Source of the DNA: an actinobacterium LLX17
GTDB lineage: Bacteria > Actinomycetota > Actinomycetes > Propionibacteriales > Nocardioidaceae
Assembly: GCA_000471045.1 (NCBI GenBank)
Contig: KI301992.1
Coordinates: 2,781,452 to 2,845,451, forward strand
Direction of reading: 5' to 3'
Length of the DNA stretch: 64,000 nucleotides
Below the pieces are notes generated by a model. It was not told the origin of the DNA. It saw nothing but the letters and a program-made list of their open reading frames with translations, and ran no database searches. Below, one piece after another: positions 18,380-26,884 of this stretch (its first letter is position 1; each line of letters starts with the position of its first letter). Position numbers and translations under genes: made by a program.

Positions 18380-19645
18380 ATGACCATGATGACGATGACC
18401 CAGAACGAGAACCCGTCCCAGCCCATGCGTCGCATCGACGACGCGGACCTCAAGGTCCTGCTGCTGGAGAACATCCACACCGACGGCCAGGAGTTCCTGC
18501 GCAACCAGGGCTACCAGGTCGACGCCCGTGACGGCGCCCTCGGCGAGGACGAGCTGATCGAGGCTGTTCAGGGCGTGCACCTGCTCGGCATCCGCTCCAC
18601 CACCTACGTCACCGAGAAGGTGCTGCAGAACGCCCCCGACCTGCTGGGCATCGGCGCGTTCTGCATCGGCACCAACCAGATCGACCTCACCGCCACGTCG
18701 CGCGCCGGCATCGCCGTCTTCAACGCGCCGTACTCCAACACCCGTTCGGTCGTCGAGCTGGCGATCGCCGAGATCATCTCGCTGGCGCGCCGCCTGCACG
18801 AGAAGTCGACCGACATGCACCGGGGCGTGTGGAACAAGTCGGCCGCCGGCAGCCACGAGGTGCGCGGCCGCACGCTGGGCATCGTGGGCTACGGCAACAT
18901 CGGCAGCCAGCTGTCGGTCGTCGCCGAGGCCCTGGGCCTGAAGGTCATGTTCTACGACATCGACGACAAGCTGGCGCTCGGCAACGCGCGCCGCTGCTCG
19001 ACGCTCGAGGAGCTGCTGGCCGAGGCCGACGTCGTCTCGCTGCACGTCGATGGCCGCCCCGGCAACGCCGGACTGTTCACCGACGTGCAGATGCGCCAGA
19101 TGAAGCCGCGGTCGCTGTTCCTCAACCTCTCGCGGGGCATCGCGGTCGACACGGCCGCCCTGCGCGAGCACCTCGAGTCCGGTCACATCGCGGGTGCGGC
19201 GCTCGACGTCTTCCCGGTCGAGCCGAAGCGCCAGGGCGACCCGTTCAGCTCCGAGCTGCAGGGCGTTCCCAACGTCATCCTCACGCCGCACGTGGGCGGT
19301 TCGACCGAGGAGGCGCAGCAGGACATCGGCCGGTTCGTGGCCTCGAAGCTGCGCTCGTACGCGGCGTACGGCAGCACGTCGCTCAGCGTGAACTTCCCCG
19401 AGATGAACCTCCGCGCCGATCCCGACGTGCACCGCATCGCCTACGTGCACCGCAACGCGCCGGGCGTGCTGGCCACCATCAACTCGATGTTCGGCGAGCA
19501 CGGCGTGAACATCGAGGGCCAACAGCTCACCACCCGTGGCGAGCTGGGCTACGCGGTCACCGACGTCGCCGATGAGGTCGGCCCCGACGTGCTGTCGGCC
19601 CTGGCCGCCCTCCCCGAGACCATCCGCGTCCGCCAGCTCACCTGA
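18380..19645 (+). CDS. serA: D-3-phosphoglycerate dehydrogenase (short, ACT-domain type)
   Basis: 421 residues, the E. coli-type SerA length, lacking the extra intervening domain of mycobacterial SerA. NAD site GIVGYGNIGSQ near residue 176; catalytic region with the Arg-Glu-His triad ending at LTPHVGGSTEEAQ; C-terminal ACT domain (YVHRNAPGVLATIN) keeping the His and Asn that bind serine for feedback inhibition. First step of serine synthesis. ATG 18380 has GAGAGG (18366-18371) 8 nt upstream; a GTG at 18347 is a weaker alternative. Under the riboswitch just described. Confidence 0.95.
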   Translation: MTMMTMTQNENPSQPMRRIDDADLKVLLLENIHTDGQEFLRNQGYQVDARDGALGEDELIEAVQGVHLLGIRSTTYVTEKVLQNAPDLLGIGAFCIGTNQIDLTATSRAGIAVFNAPYSNTRSVVELAIAEIISLARRLHEKSTDMHRGVWNKSAAGSHEVRGRTLGIVGYGNIGSQLSVVAEALGLKVMFYDIDDKLALGNARRCSTLEELLAEADVVSLHVDGRPGNAGLFTDVQMRQMKPRSLFLNLSRGIAVDTAALREHLESGHIAGAALDVFPVEPKRQGDPFSSELQGVPNVILTPHVGGSTEEAQQDIGRFVASKLRSYAAYGSTSLSVNFPEMNLRADPDVHRIAYVHRNAPGVLATINSMFGEHGVNIEGQQLTTRGELGYAVTDVADEVGPDVLSALAALPETIRVRQLT

Positions 19646-19648
19646 CGT

Positions 19649-19760
19649 CCCCGCTGACTGGCACGTTCTGGTCGTCAGATCGCGGTTTCCGCGACCAGAA
19701 CGTGTCCCCCAAGCACTCCGCTTCGCTCTGTGCAGGGAGGTGCCCCCGCCTCAGCGCGGG
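19649..19760. repeat. Interrupted palindromic repeat, copy D, with 45-nt insertion
   Basis: Outer arms CCCGCTGACTGGCACG (left) and CTCAGCGCGGG (right), inner arms CACGTTCTGGTCG / CGACCAGAACGTG. Between AACGTG (19699-19704) and CTCAGCG (19750-19756) lies a 45-nt segment found also at 26347-26391. It sits between the convergent serA and sirtuin genes. Confidence 0.8.
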
Positions 19761-20564
19761 TCAGAGGGCGTCGATGGCGGCGGGCACGCCGAACCAGGCA
19801 GTCAACGTCTCGGCGCACCCGGCGTCGATCTTCACGGTAGCGAGGTCGTCACCCCGGGTCGAGCCCCGATTGACGATGACGACGGGCCGTCCGAGGCGGG
19901 CTGCTCGGCGCACGAAACGCAGCCCGCTCATGACGTGCAGCGACGATCCCAGCACCAGCAGACCGCGCGCCGACTCCACGAGGTCGTAACAGTGCTCGAC
20001 CATCGGCTTGGGCACGTTCTCGCCGAAGAACACGACGTCGGGCTTGAGCCGGCCACCGCACGCCTCGCACGGCGCCACCACGAAGTCGTCGGTGTCGTCC
20101 ATCAGCACGTCGCCGTCCGGCGCGAGCGCGACGTCGCGATCGGTCCACCCGGGGTTCAGTGCGGTGAGCCGTCGCTGCACCGAGGCCCGCGGCACGACGC
20201 GGCGGCAGTCGAGGCAGATCACCCGGTCGATGCGGCCGTGCAGGTCGACCACCTCGCGGTGGCCGGCCTGCTCGTGCAGTCCGTCGATGTTCTGGGTGAT
20301 CAGGCCGACGAGCCGACCGTCACGGTCCGCCTGTGCGAGAAGGTGGTGCGTCGTGTTGGGTGCGGCTTGCCGCATCCGCTGCCACCCCACGTGCGCCCGC
20401 GCCCAGTAGTGACGGTGGGCCTCCGGCGAGGAGATCAGCTGCTGGAACGTCATGGGTGTGCGCGGGAGCGACCCGGGCCCCCGGTAGTCGGGGATGCCCG
20501 AGTCGGTCGACACGCCGGCGCCCGTCAGCACCAACCAGCGGTCGGGTCCCAGGACGTCCAGCAC
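19761..20564 (-). CDS. NAD-dependent protein deacylase (sirtuin)
   Basis: 267 residues. NAD-binding GAGVSTDSGIPDYRG at residue 18, TQNIDGLHEQAG, catalytic His in DLHGRI, a zinc module of two Cys pairs (CLDCRR and CEACGG), and VLGSSLHV. Deacetylates protein lysines, possibly acyl-CoA synthetases. The start is GTG 20564, with TACGCT (minus, 20571-20576) 6 bp upstream, probably leaderless. Confidence 0.92.
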   Translation of the reverse strand: MLDVLGPDRWLVLTGAGVSTDSGIPDYRGPGSLPRTPMTFQQLISSPEAHRHYWARAHVGWQRMRQAAPNTTHHLLAQADRDGRLVGLITQNIDGLHEQAGHREVVDLHGRIDRVICLDCRRVVPRASVQRRLTALNPGWTDRDVALAPDGDVLMDDTDDFVVAPCEACGGRLKPDVVFFGENVPKPMVEHCYDLVESARGLLVLGSSLHVMSGLRFVRRAARLGRPVVIVNRGSTRGDDLATVKIDAGCAETLTAWFGVPAAIDAL

Positions 20565-20583
20565 CCCACCAGCGTAGGTCGGG

Positions 20584-21609
20584 TCAGGTCGCGTCGGGTC
20601 CCACGCGCACGATGAGCTTGCCGACGTTGCGTCCGGTCAGCAGACCGCGGAAGGCGTCGACGGCGTTCTCGAGCCCGTCGACGACGTCCTCGCGGTACTT
20701 CACCGAACCGTCGGCGACCCAGGCGGTCATCTCCTCGAGGAAGGCCTTGTGGTGGGTGGGCACGAACTCGTCCTGGATGAAGCCGCGCACCGTGAGGCTC
20801 TTGGTCAGGATGCGACGCATCAGCGCGGGCGCCGAGTCGGCCCCGGCACGCTCCTCGGTGGCGTTGTAGTCGGCCACCAGGCCGCACACGGGGATGCGTC
20901 CGTAGGTGTTCATGCGGCGCAGCACGGCCTCACCCACGGTGCCCGCGACGTTCTCGAAGTACACGTCGACGCCGTCGGGGGTCGCGGCCTTGAGGTCGTC
21001 GCGGAAGGTGTCGGAGCGGTGGTCGACGGCGACGTCGAAGCCGAGCTCCTCGGTCAGGAGGCGGCATTTCTCGGCGCCACCGGCGATGCCGACCGCACGC
21101 GCGCCCTTGAGCTTCGCGATCTGCCCCACAGCCGAGCCGACCGGACCGGCGGCGGCCGCCACGACGACGGTCTCACCCACCTGCGGGCGGCCGATCTCGA
21201 GCAGTCCGCCGTACGCGGTGAAGCCGGGCATGCCCAGCACGCCGAGCGCGGTGGACGGCGGCGCCTGCTCCGGATCGAGCTTGCGGGTGTGGCGGGCATC
21301 GGCCACCGCGTGGGTCTGCCAGCCGGTGTAGGCCAGCACCCAGTCCCCCTGCGCGCGACGGTCGGAGCGCGACTCCAGCACCTCGCACACGGTGGCACCG
21401 ACCATCACGTCGCCAAGACCGACGGGGTCGGCGTACGACTTCGCGTCGCTCATCCGGCCACGCATGTACGGGTCGAGCGAGAGGAAGACGGTGCGCAGCA
21501 GCACCTGTCCGTCCGCGAGCTCGGGGACGTCGGCGGTGCCGATCTCGAAGTCGTCGTCGGCGGGCTCGCCGACGGGTCGGGAGACGAGACGGACCTGGGT
21601 GCTCTGCAC
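20584..21609 (-). CDS. Zinc-independent MDR family NADP-dependent oxidoreductase (CurA/PTGR-like)
   Basis: 341 residues. FLSLDPYMRGRMSD near residue 40 and the glycine-rich AAAAGPVGSAVGQIAKLKGARAVGIAGG in the cofactor domain are hallmarks of the leukotriene B4 dehydrogenase/CurA group, which reduce the C=C bond of enones with NADPH. GTG 21609 is chosen because AAGGAG lies 9 nt upstream; 21642 would skip this site. Confidence 0.88.
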   Translation of the reverse strand: MQSTQVRLVSRPVGEPADDDFEIGTADVPELADGQVLLRTVFLSLDPYMRGRMSDAKSYADPVGLGDVMVGATVCEVLESRSDRRAQGDWVLAYTGWQTHAVADARHTRKLDPEQAPPSTALGVLGMPGFTAYGGLLEIGRPQVGETVVVAAAAGPVGSAVGQIAKLKGARAVGIAGGAEKCRLLTEELGFDVAVDHRSDTFRDDLKAATPDGVDVYFENVAGTVGEAVLRRMNTYGRIPVCGLVADYNATEERAGADSAPALMRRILTKSLTVRGFIQDEFVPTHHKAFLEEMTAWVADGSVKYREDVVDGLENAVDAFRGLLTGRNVGKLIVRVGPDAT

Positions 21610-21686
21610 GAGATGTGCTCCTTCTTCTGGGGGCTGGTTCAAGACCTACGTGCACAGTAGGTCGGGCGTGGGTGCGGGCGGATCGG

Positions 21687-22229
21687 CTAGGCGCTGAGCT
21701 CGATGAGCTTGCGGACGGTGTTGAGGTTGCGGGCGGTGCCGGCGACGCCGAGACGTCGGCCGACCGTGGCGTCCTTCATCTGCGGGCGGCCCGCTCCGTC
21801 GGCGTAGCGCACGTGCAGCTCCCGCCCGATGACCTCCCAGCGGTCGTCGCCGGTCGGCACCTCACGCGCGGACTCGACGGCCTCGGGCGTCGGCTCGGCG
21901 GTCAGGAAGGTGACGTATGAGAACTTCGGCTCGATGACCTCGAAGGGATGGGTGGCCAGGGCCTGCTCCACCTCGGACCGCGTGCGGCTGATGACCTCGC
22001 GGAAGAAGCCGAACTGCTCCTCCACGGCCTGCTCGAGGGCCCGGTCGAAGGCCGCCCAGTCGCCCGGGCTGTCGCCCGGAGGCGTGCAGACCAGGTTGCC
22101 GGAGGCGATGTAGGTGCTGACGTCGGTGGCGCCGACCCGCTCGGCCATCGCGCGCAGGTCGGCCATCGGCAGCTTCGCCCCGCCGACGTTCACGGCACGC
22201 AGCAGCAGGATCCGGCGCTCGATGCTCAT
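21687..22229 (-). CDS. DUF1697 family protein
   Basis: 180 residues. The opening RRILLLRAVNVGGAKLPMADLRAM, the STYIASGNLVC strand and closing GTARNLNTVRKL are the conserved blocks of DUF1697, which has a ferredoxin-like fold and no proven function. ATG 22229 has GGAG a few bases upstream. It lies 20 bp after fadH on the same strand. Confidence 0.85.
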   Translation of the reverse strand: MSIERRILLLRAVNVGGAKLPMADLRAMAERVGATDVSTYIASGNLVCTPPGDSPGDWAAFDRALEQAVEEQFGFFREVISRTRSEVEQALATHPFEVIEPKFSYVTFLTAEPTPEAVESAREVPTGDDRWEVIGRELHVRYADGAGRPQMKDATVGRRLGVAGTARNLNTVRKLIELSA

Positions 22230-22248
22230 GACTCCAGCATCTCTCGAC

Positions 22249-24273
22249 TCAGATGACCGCGGCGAGCTCGGTGGCCTGCTTGATCGCCCGCTTGGCGTCG
22301 AGCTCGGCCGCGACGTCGGCGCCACCGATCACGTGGTGCGTGACGCCGGCCTGCTCCAGCCCGTCGACGAGGTCGCGCACCGACTCCTGACCGGTGCACA
22401 GCACGATCGTGTCGGCTCGGATCAGCATCTCGACCGGCGCCGCCTTGTCGCTCTCGCGGACCGTGATGTGCAGACCCTCGTCGTCGATGCGGTCGTAGGA
22501 GACGCCCTTGATCATCTCGACGCCGGAGTCCTTGAGCGTCGTGCGGTGCACCCAACCCGTGGTCTTGCCCAGGCCCTTGCCGTGGTCGGTGGTCTTGCGC
22601 TGCAGCAGGTACACCTGGCGGCGCGGCGGTGCGAGCAGCTTGGTGCCGAGACCGCCGCGCTCCTTGGCGGGGTCGACGACGCCCCACCGCTCCATCCAGT
22701 GCTCGAGCGACTCGTGCGGGTCGTGCAGCAGGAACTCGCTGACGTCGAAGCCGATGCCGCCGGCGCCCATGACGGCGACGGTCTCGCCGGCCTCGACCTC
22801 GCCGGTGACCAGCTGCTGATAGGTGACGACCGACGGGTGGTCGACGCCCGGCACCGTGGGCACGCGCGGCTCCACGCCGGTGGCGACCACCACTTCATCG
22901 AAGGAGGTCAGCACGGAGACGTCGGCGCGGGTCTCGAGGTGCACGGTGACGCCGCGGACCTCGAGCATGCGGGTGTAGTAGCGCAGCGTCTCGGCGAACT
23001 CCTCCTTGCCGGGGATGCGCGCGGCCAGCCGGAACTGCCCGCCGATCTCGCTGCCCGACTCGAAGAGCTCGACGGTGTGCCCGCGTCCGGCCAGCTCGAC
23101 GGCGGCAGCCAGGCCCGCGGGGCCGGCACCCACGACGGCAACGCGCTTCGCGCGACGCGTCGGCGTCAGCACCAGTTCGGTCTCGAAGCCGGCGCGGGGG
23201 TTGAGCATGCAGGTGGCGCGCTGGTTCTTGAAGGTGTGGTCGAGGCAGGCCTGGTTGCAGGCGATGCAGGTGATGATCTCGTCGGCGCGTCCCTCGGCGG
23301 CCTTGGCGACGAAGTCGGGATCGGCCAGCAGCGGTCGCGCCATCGAGATGAGGTCGGCCTGCCCGTCGGCCAGGATCTGCTCGGCGACCTCCGGGGTGTT
23401 GATGCGGTTCGACGCCACGACGGGCACCGTCACCGACTCCTTCAGGCGACCCGTGGTCCAGGCGAACGCCGCGCGTGGCACCGAGGTGACGATCGTGGGG
23501 ATGCGAGCCTCGTGCCAGCCGATGCCGGTGTTGATGATCGAGACGCCGGCATCCTCCAGCAGCAGCGCCAGCTCGACGGTCTCCTCCCACGACTGCGCGT
23601 CGTCGACGAGGTCGAGCAGGCTCATCCGGTACATGACGATGAAGTCGTCGCCCACCAGCTCGCGGGTGCGCTTCACGATCTCGACCGGGAATCGCATCCG
23701 CTTGGCCGCGGTGCCGCCCCAGGCGTCGGTGCGGTCGTTGGTGCGGGCGGTGATCATCTGGTTGATCAGGTAGCCCTCGGAGCCCATGATCTCGATGCCG
23801 TCGTAGCCCGCGCGCCGAGCCAGCTTGGCCGACGTCGCGAAGTCGGTGGCCGTGCGGTCGATCTCCTTGCTGCTGAACGCGCGCGGCCTGAACGGCGTGA
23901 TGGGCGACTTGCGGGCCGAGGCGCTCTTGGTGAACGGGTGGTAGCCGTAACGGCCGGCGTGCAGCACCTGCATCGCGATCTTGCCGTCGTGCTCGTGCAC
24001 GGCGTCGGTGACCACGCGGTGCCGGTCGGCCACCCGGTTCGAGTTCATGGTGCCGCCGAATGGCAGGAGCCAGCCGGTGCGGTTGGGCGAGATGCCGCCG
24101 GTCACCGAGAGCGCGACGCCACCCTTGGCGCGCTCGGCGAAGTACGCCGCCCACTTCTCGGTGTCCTTGGCGCGGTCCTCCAGCTTGGAGTGGATCGAGC
24201 CCATGATCACGCGGTTGCGCAGCGTCGTGTGCCCGAGGTCGAGCGGGCTGAGGAGGTGGGGGTACTCGCTCAT
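22249..24273 (-). CDS. fadH: NADPH-dependent 2,4-dienoyl-CoA reductase
   Basis: 674 residues in the FadH order. First an old-yellow-enzyme TIM barrel (FMN, residues 1-370). Then a 4Fe-4S cluster motif (CIACNQACLDHTF with a later Cys in TCMLNPRAG). Then FAD and NADPH Rossmann domains (VAVVGAGPAGLAAAVELAGRG and VAVMGAGGIGFDVSEFL). It reduces 2,4-dienoyl-CoA made from unsaturated fatty acids to the 3-enoyl form for beta-oxidation. The start lies within an inverted repeat. Confidence 0.92.
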   Translation of the reverse strand: MSEYPHLLSPLDLGHTTLRNRVIMGSIHSKLEDRAKDTEKWAAYFAERAKGGVALSVTGGISPNRTGWLLPFGGTMNSNRVADRHRVVTDAVHEHDGKIAMQVLHAGRYGYHPFTKSASARKSPITPFRPRAFSSKEIDRTATDFATSAKLARRAGYDGIEIMGSEGYLINQMITARTNDRTDAWGGTAAKRMRFPVEIVKRTRELVGDDFIVMYRMSLLDLVDDAQSWEETVELALLLEDAGVSIINTGIGWHEARIPTIVTSVPRAAFAWTTGRLKESVTVPVVASNRINTPEVAEQILADGQADLISMARPLLADPDFVAKAAEGRADEIITCIACNQACLDHTFKNQRATCMLNPRAGFETELVLTPTRRAKRVAVVGAGPAGLAAAVELAGRGHTVELFESGSEIGGQFRLAARIPGKEEFAETLRYYTRMLEVRGVTVHLETRADVSVLTSFDEVVVATGVEPRVPTVPGVDHPSVVTYQQLVTGEVEAGETVAVMGAGGIGFDVSEFLLHDPHESLEHWMERWGVVDPAKERGGLGTKLLAPPRRQVYLLQRKTTDHGKGLGKTTGWVHRTTLKDSGVEMIKGVSYDRIDDEGLHITVRESDKAAPVEMLIRADTIVLCTGQESVRDLVDGLEQAGVTHHVIGGADVAAELDAKRAIKQATELAAVI

Positions 24274-24317
24274 GCGGGCACCCCCGAGAGGAAGAAACGG
24301 TACGAGGGCGCCCGCAT
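24272..24317. repeat. Inverted repeat over the fadH start
   Basis: ATGCGGGCACCC (24272-24283) and GGGCGCCCGCAT (24306-24317) form 12-bp arms with one mismatch around a 22-nt loop. On the minus strand a 15-codon frame opens at 24317 and stops overlapping the fadH ATG. It could be a leader peptide or an attenuating hairpin; nothing proves either. Confidence 0.45.
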
Positions 24318-24376
24318 GGCGGTGCCGTTGGTTCGCTCGCTGCGCTCGCTCATGTTTGAGCTCCTAGGCTGACGGT

Positions 24377-24613
24377 GTGATCGGACGGGTGAGTGCGTGG
24401 CTGCTGGTGGCAGCGGGAGTGTTCAACGTGGTCATCTGGCCGCGGTTCGCGAAGGCGATCGTCGACGATGACCGCGCGTGGGACGGCGCTGCGTGGTCGA
24501 GCGCGCCGACCGGCTTCCTCTGGGTGCACGCGGCGCTGATCGGCACGGCGATGACGCTCGGCATCATCGTGCTGGTGATCGGCGTGCGGGCCGTGCGCTC
24601 GCGCCGCGCCTGA
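24377..24613 (+). CDS. Small two-helix membrane protein (SCO4848-like)
   Basis: 78 residues with two membrane helices (about 5-22 and 47-71) and the conserved core FNVVIWPRFAKAIVDDDRAWD seen in actinobacterial SCO4848-family proteins. Function unknown. GTG 24377 follows TAGGCT (24365-24370) by 6 bp, so it is probably leaderless. The stop is 4 bp from the convergent padR stop. Confidence 0.8.
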   Translation: MIGRVSAWLLVAAGVFNVVIWPRFAKAIVDDDRAWDGAAWSSAPTGFLWVHAALIGTAMTLGIIVLVIGVRAVRSRRA

Positions 24614-24617
24614 GTGC

Positions 24618-25154
24618 TCACGACTGCCCCACGAACGCCAGGATCTCGTCGCACCAGCTGATGGCGTGGCGCTCGCCGGAGATGCCGCCGCGCAGCACCA
24701 GGTAGGGGCCGGCCTCCTCGGAGTCCGGTGACGGCGGTGCGGGGTAGTACTTCTCACGGCTCGCCTCGTAGTAAGCCAGCTGCTCGACGTGCTCGTCGCG
24801 CCGCTGACGCACCTGCGCCACGAGGGTCGCCCGGTCGCCCAGGTGCATCGCCCGCAGCTTCACCGCGAACTCGCTGCGCAGCGCCTCCCGCGGGGTGGGC
24901 GTGGCGAGCCAGGTGACCAGCTCGGCGGTTCCGTCGGCGGTGATGGAGTAGACCTTCTTGTCGGGCCGACCGTCCTGCACCACGAGCTCGGAGGCGACCA
25001 GGCCGGCGGCCTCCATGCGGCCCAGGACCTTGTAGATCTGCTGGTGGCTGGCGCGCCAGAACCGGCCGATCGAGGCGTCGAAGCGGCGCGCGAGGTCGTA
25101 GCCCGTGGCGGATCGCTCGTGCAGGGACACGAGGATCGCGTGGTCGAGGGCCAT
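24618..25154 (-). CDS. PadR-family transcriptional regulator
   Basis: 178 residues: N-terminal winged helix of PadR type (HAILVSLHERSATGYDLARRFDASIGRFWRASHQQIYKVLGRMEAAGLV) and a C-terminal helical dimerisation domain. ATG 25154 removes non-family residues present in longer frames. It is divergent from the alpha-hydroxy-acid oxidase, and TGCAAC half-sites lie between the two starts, so it probably represses both. Confidence 0.88.
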   Translation of the reverse strand: MALDHAILVSLHERSATGYDLARRFDASIGRFWRASHQQIYKVLGRMEAAGLVASELVVQDGRPDKKVYSITADGTAELVTWLATPTPREALRSEFAVKLRAMHLGDRATLVAQVRQRRDEHVEQLAYYEASREKYYPAPPSPDSEEAGPYLVLRGGISGERHAISWCDEILAFVGQS

Positions 25155-25185
25155 GCCAAGACCGTACTGCGCCGCGACCGCAATG

Positions 25186-25206
25186 TGCAACGAGTTGCAG
25201 TGCAAC
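25186..25206. promoter_or_regulatory. Putative PadR operator
   Basis: TGCAAC (25186-25191), GTTGCA (25194-25199) and TGCAAC (25201-25206) give three half-sites in alternating orientation; the last two form the palindrome GTTGCA-G-TGCAAC. The site lies between divergent padR and oxidase genes, 22 bp before the oxidase -10 (TACTCT, 25228-25233). Confidence 0.55.
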
Positions 25207-25240
25207 GACACTGTCGACAGGTGCGCCTACTCTCGTGCCC

Positions 25241-26272
25241 ATGGACGACGAGGATCTGCGCGAGCTGCTCGGCGACGCTGCCCACGGTTACTTCGCCGGG
25301 GGCGCCGGCGACGAGATCACGCTGCGCGACAACATGGCGTCGTGGTCGCGGCTCGCCCTGCACCCCCGGGTGCTCGTGGACGTCTCGCGCCGCGACTCGT
25401 CGGTCGAGCTGCTCGGCAGACGCCGCCCGCACCCGTTCGTCGTCGCCCCGATGGCCTATCAGCGCCACGCCCATGCCGACGGTGAGCTCGGCACCGCCGG
25501 CGCGGCGGCCGACACCGACGCCGTGTACGTGCTGTCGTCGCAGACGACGACCAGCCCGGCGGACGTCGCCGCGGCGGTGCCGGACGTCGACCGCTGGTTC
25601 CAGCTGTACGTCTTCAAGGACCGGCAGATCTCTCGCGACCTGGTGACGGCTGCGCGCGAGACCGGTTACGAGGCGTTGGTGGTGACGGTCGACTTCCCGA
25701 TCGGCGGGTGGCGCGAGCGCGACCGCCGCAGCGGGTTCACCGTCGAGCATCCCGTGGCGCTGAACCCCGGCGGCCGAGCCCTGACGACAGCCGAGCTGTT
25801 CGCGTTGCACGACCCCACCGTGACGTGGGACGACATCGGGCAGCTGGCCGACGAGGCCGGAATACCCCTGCTGCTGAAGGGCATCCTGCGTGCGGACGAC
25901 GCCGAGCGCGCCGTCGACGCGGGCGCCGCCGGCATCGTCGTGTCGAACCACGGTGGGCGTCAGCTCGACACCACGTTGTCGGGAGTCGATGCGCTGGTCC
26001 CCGTCGTCGACGCGGTGCAGGGACGCCTCGACGTGCTGGTCGACGGGGGCATCCGGCGGGGTTGGGACGCCGCCAAGGCGTTGGCGCTGGGCGCCGATGC
26101 GGTCATGGTCGGCCGGGCCGTGCTCGCGGGCCTGGCTCGGGGCGGACGGACCGGCGCGGCGGACGTGCTGACGCAGCTGGTCGCCGAGCTCGACACGAGC
26201 CTCGCCCTGCTGGGTTGCCCGAACGCCCGTGACCTCGACCGCTCGTTCGTCACCCCCGCCCCCTGGCCCTGA
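25241..26272 (+). CDS. FMN-dependent alpha-hydroxy-acid oxidase/dehydrogenase
   Basis: 343 residues of the glycolate oxidase/lactate oxidase/LldD family. FMN-barrel motifs FVVAPMAYQR, QLYVFKDRQ and the catalytic SNHGGRQLD (His base with Arg) followed by LVDGGIRRGWDAAKALALGADAVMVGR. It oxidises an L-2-hydroxy acid to the oxo acid. L-lactate, glycolate or mandelate cannot be told apart. ATG 25241 is 7 bp after TACTCT, probably leaderless. Confidence 0.9.
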   Translation: MDDEDLRELLGDAAHGYFAGGAGDEITLRDNMASWSRLALHPRVLVDVSRRDSSVELLGRRRPHPFVVAPMAYQRHAHADGELGTAGAAADTDAVYVLSSQTTTSPADVAAAVPDVDRWFQLYVFKDRQISRDLVTAARETGYEALVVTVDFPIGGWRERDRRSGFTVEHPVALNPGGRALTTAELFALHDPTVTWDDIGQLADEAGIPLLLKGILRADDAERAVDAGAAGIVVSNHGGRQLDTTLSGVDALVPVVDAVQGRLDVLVDGGIRRGWDAAKALALGADAVMVGRAVLAGLARGGRTGAADVLTQLVAELDTSLALLGCPNARDLDRSFVTPAPWP

Positions 26273-26294
26273 CCGAGCGTGCCGCTCGGTCCTC

Positions 26295-26402
26295 GTTGAC
26301 TGTCACGTTTCGGTCGCGGAATGCGTCATTTCACGACCAGAACGTGTCCCCCAAGCACTCCGCTTCGCTCCGCGCAGGGAGGTGCCCCCGCCTCAGCGGG
26401 GA
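26295..26402. repeat. Interrupted palindromic repeat, copy C, with 45-nt insertion
   Basis: Left arm GTTGACTGTCACGTTTCGG, inner right arm CGACCAGAACGTG, final CTCAGCGGGG. The 45-nt segment at 26347-26391 between AACGTG and CTCAGCG matches that of copy D at all but about 3 positions. It lies between the convergent oxidase and DUF5709 genes. Confidence 0.8.
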
Positions 26403-26411
26403 GGTGACGGG

Positions 26412-26825
26412 CTACTCCTCGTCGACGATGTGCATGGCGGCTTCCTCGGCCGTCGACGAGGCGTCGTCGAGGCCGACGTCGTCGCCCACGAGGTCCTTCT
26501 CGGTGTCCTCACCGATGCCCGCGTCGGGATCGACGAGGCGCCCGGCGCGCTGCGTACCGACCTCGCCGTCGTCGACCTTCTCGGCCGGGGCGAGCTCGGT
26601 GTAGGGATCGGGCTCGGGCACCATCTGCGACTCGCGCTGCTCGAAGGACTCACCCTCGCGCTGCTCTTCGGTCGTCGTGCCGAAGCCCTCACCGGGGCCC
26701 CACTTCTCGGCCGGCGACAGGCCCTCGTCGAGCGGATCTCCGGTGCCGCGCTGCTCCAGGGTGTCCATCTCCTGGTCCTGGCTGAGGTACTGCGGCGGGT
26801 TGGGAGTCTGGTCCGATTCAGTCAT
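26412..26825 (-). CDS. DUF5709 family acidic protein
   Basis: 137 residues, strongly acidic and without membrane segments. The ordered blocks MDTLEQRGTGDPLDEGLSPAEKW, GRLVDPDAG and SSTAEEAAMHIV match DUF5709, an actinobacterial family of unknown function. Its ATG has GGAG upstream. It probably stays in the cytoplasm and is largely disordered. Confidence 0.85.
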   Translation of the reverse strand: MTESDQTPNPPQYLSQDQEMDTLEQRGTGDPLDEGLSPAEKWGPGEGFGTTTEEQREGESFEQRESQMVPEPDPYTELAPAEKVDDGEVGTQRAGRLVDPDAGIGEDTEKDLVGDDVGLDDASSTAEEAAMHIVDEE

Positions 26826-26884
26826 GTCTCCACCGTGCCACGGGCCCCCACCCCGGCAACCCGAGCCGTGCTCGATCTTGCCGG

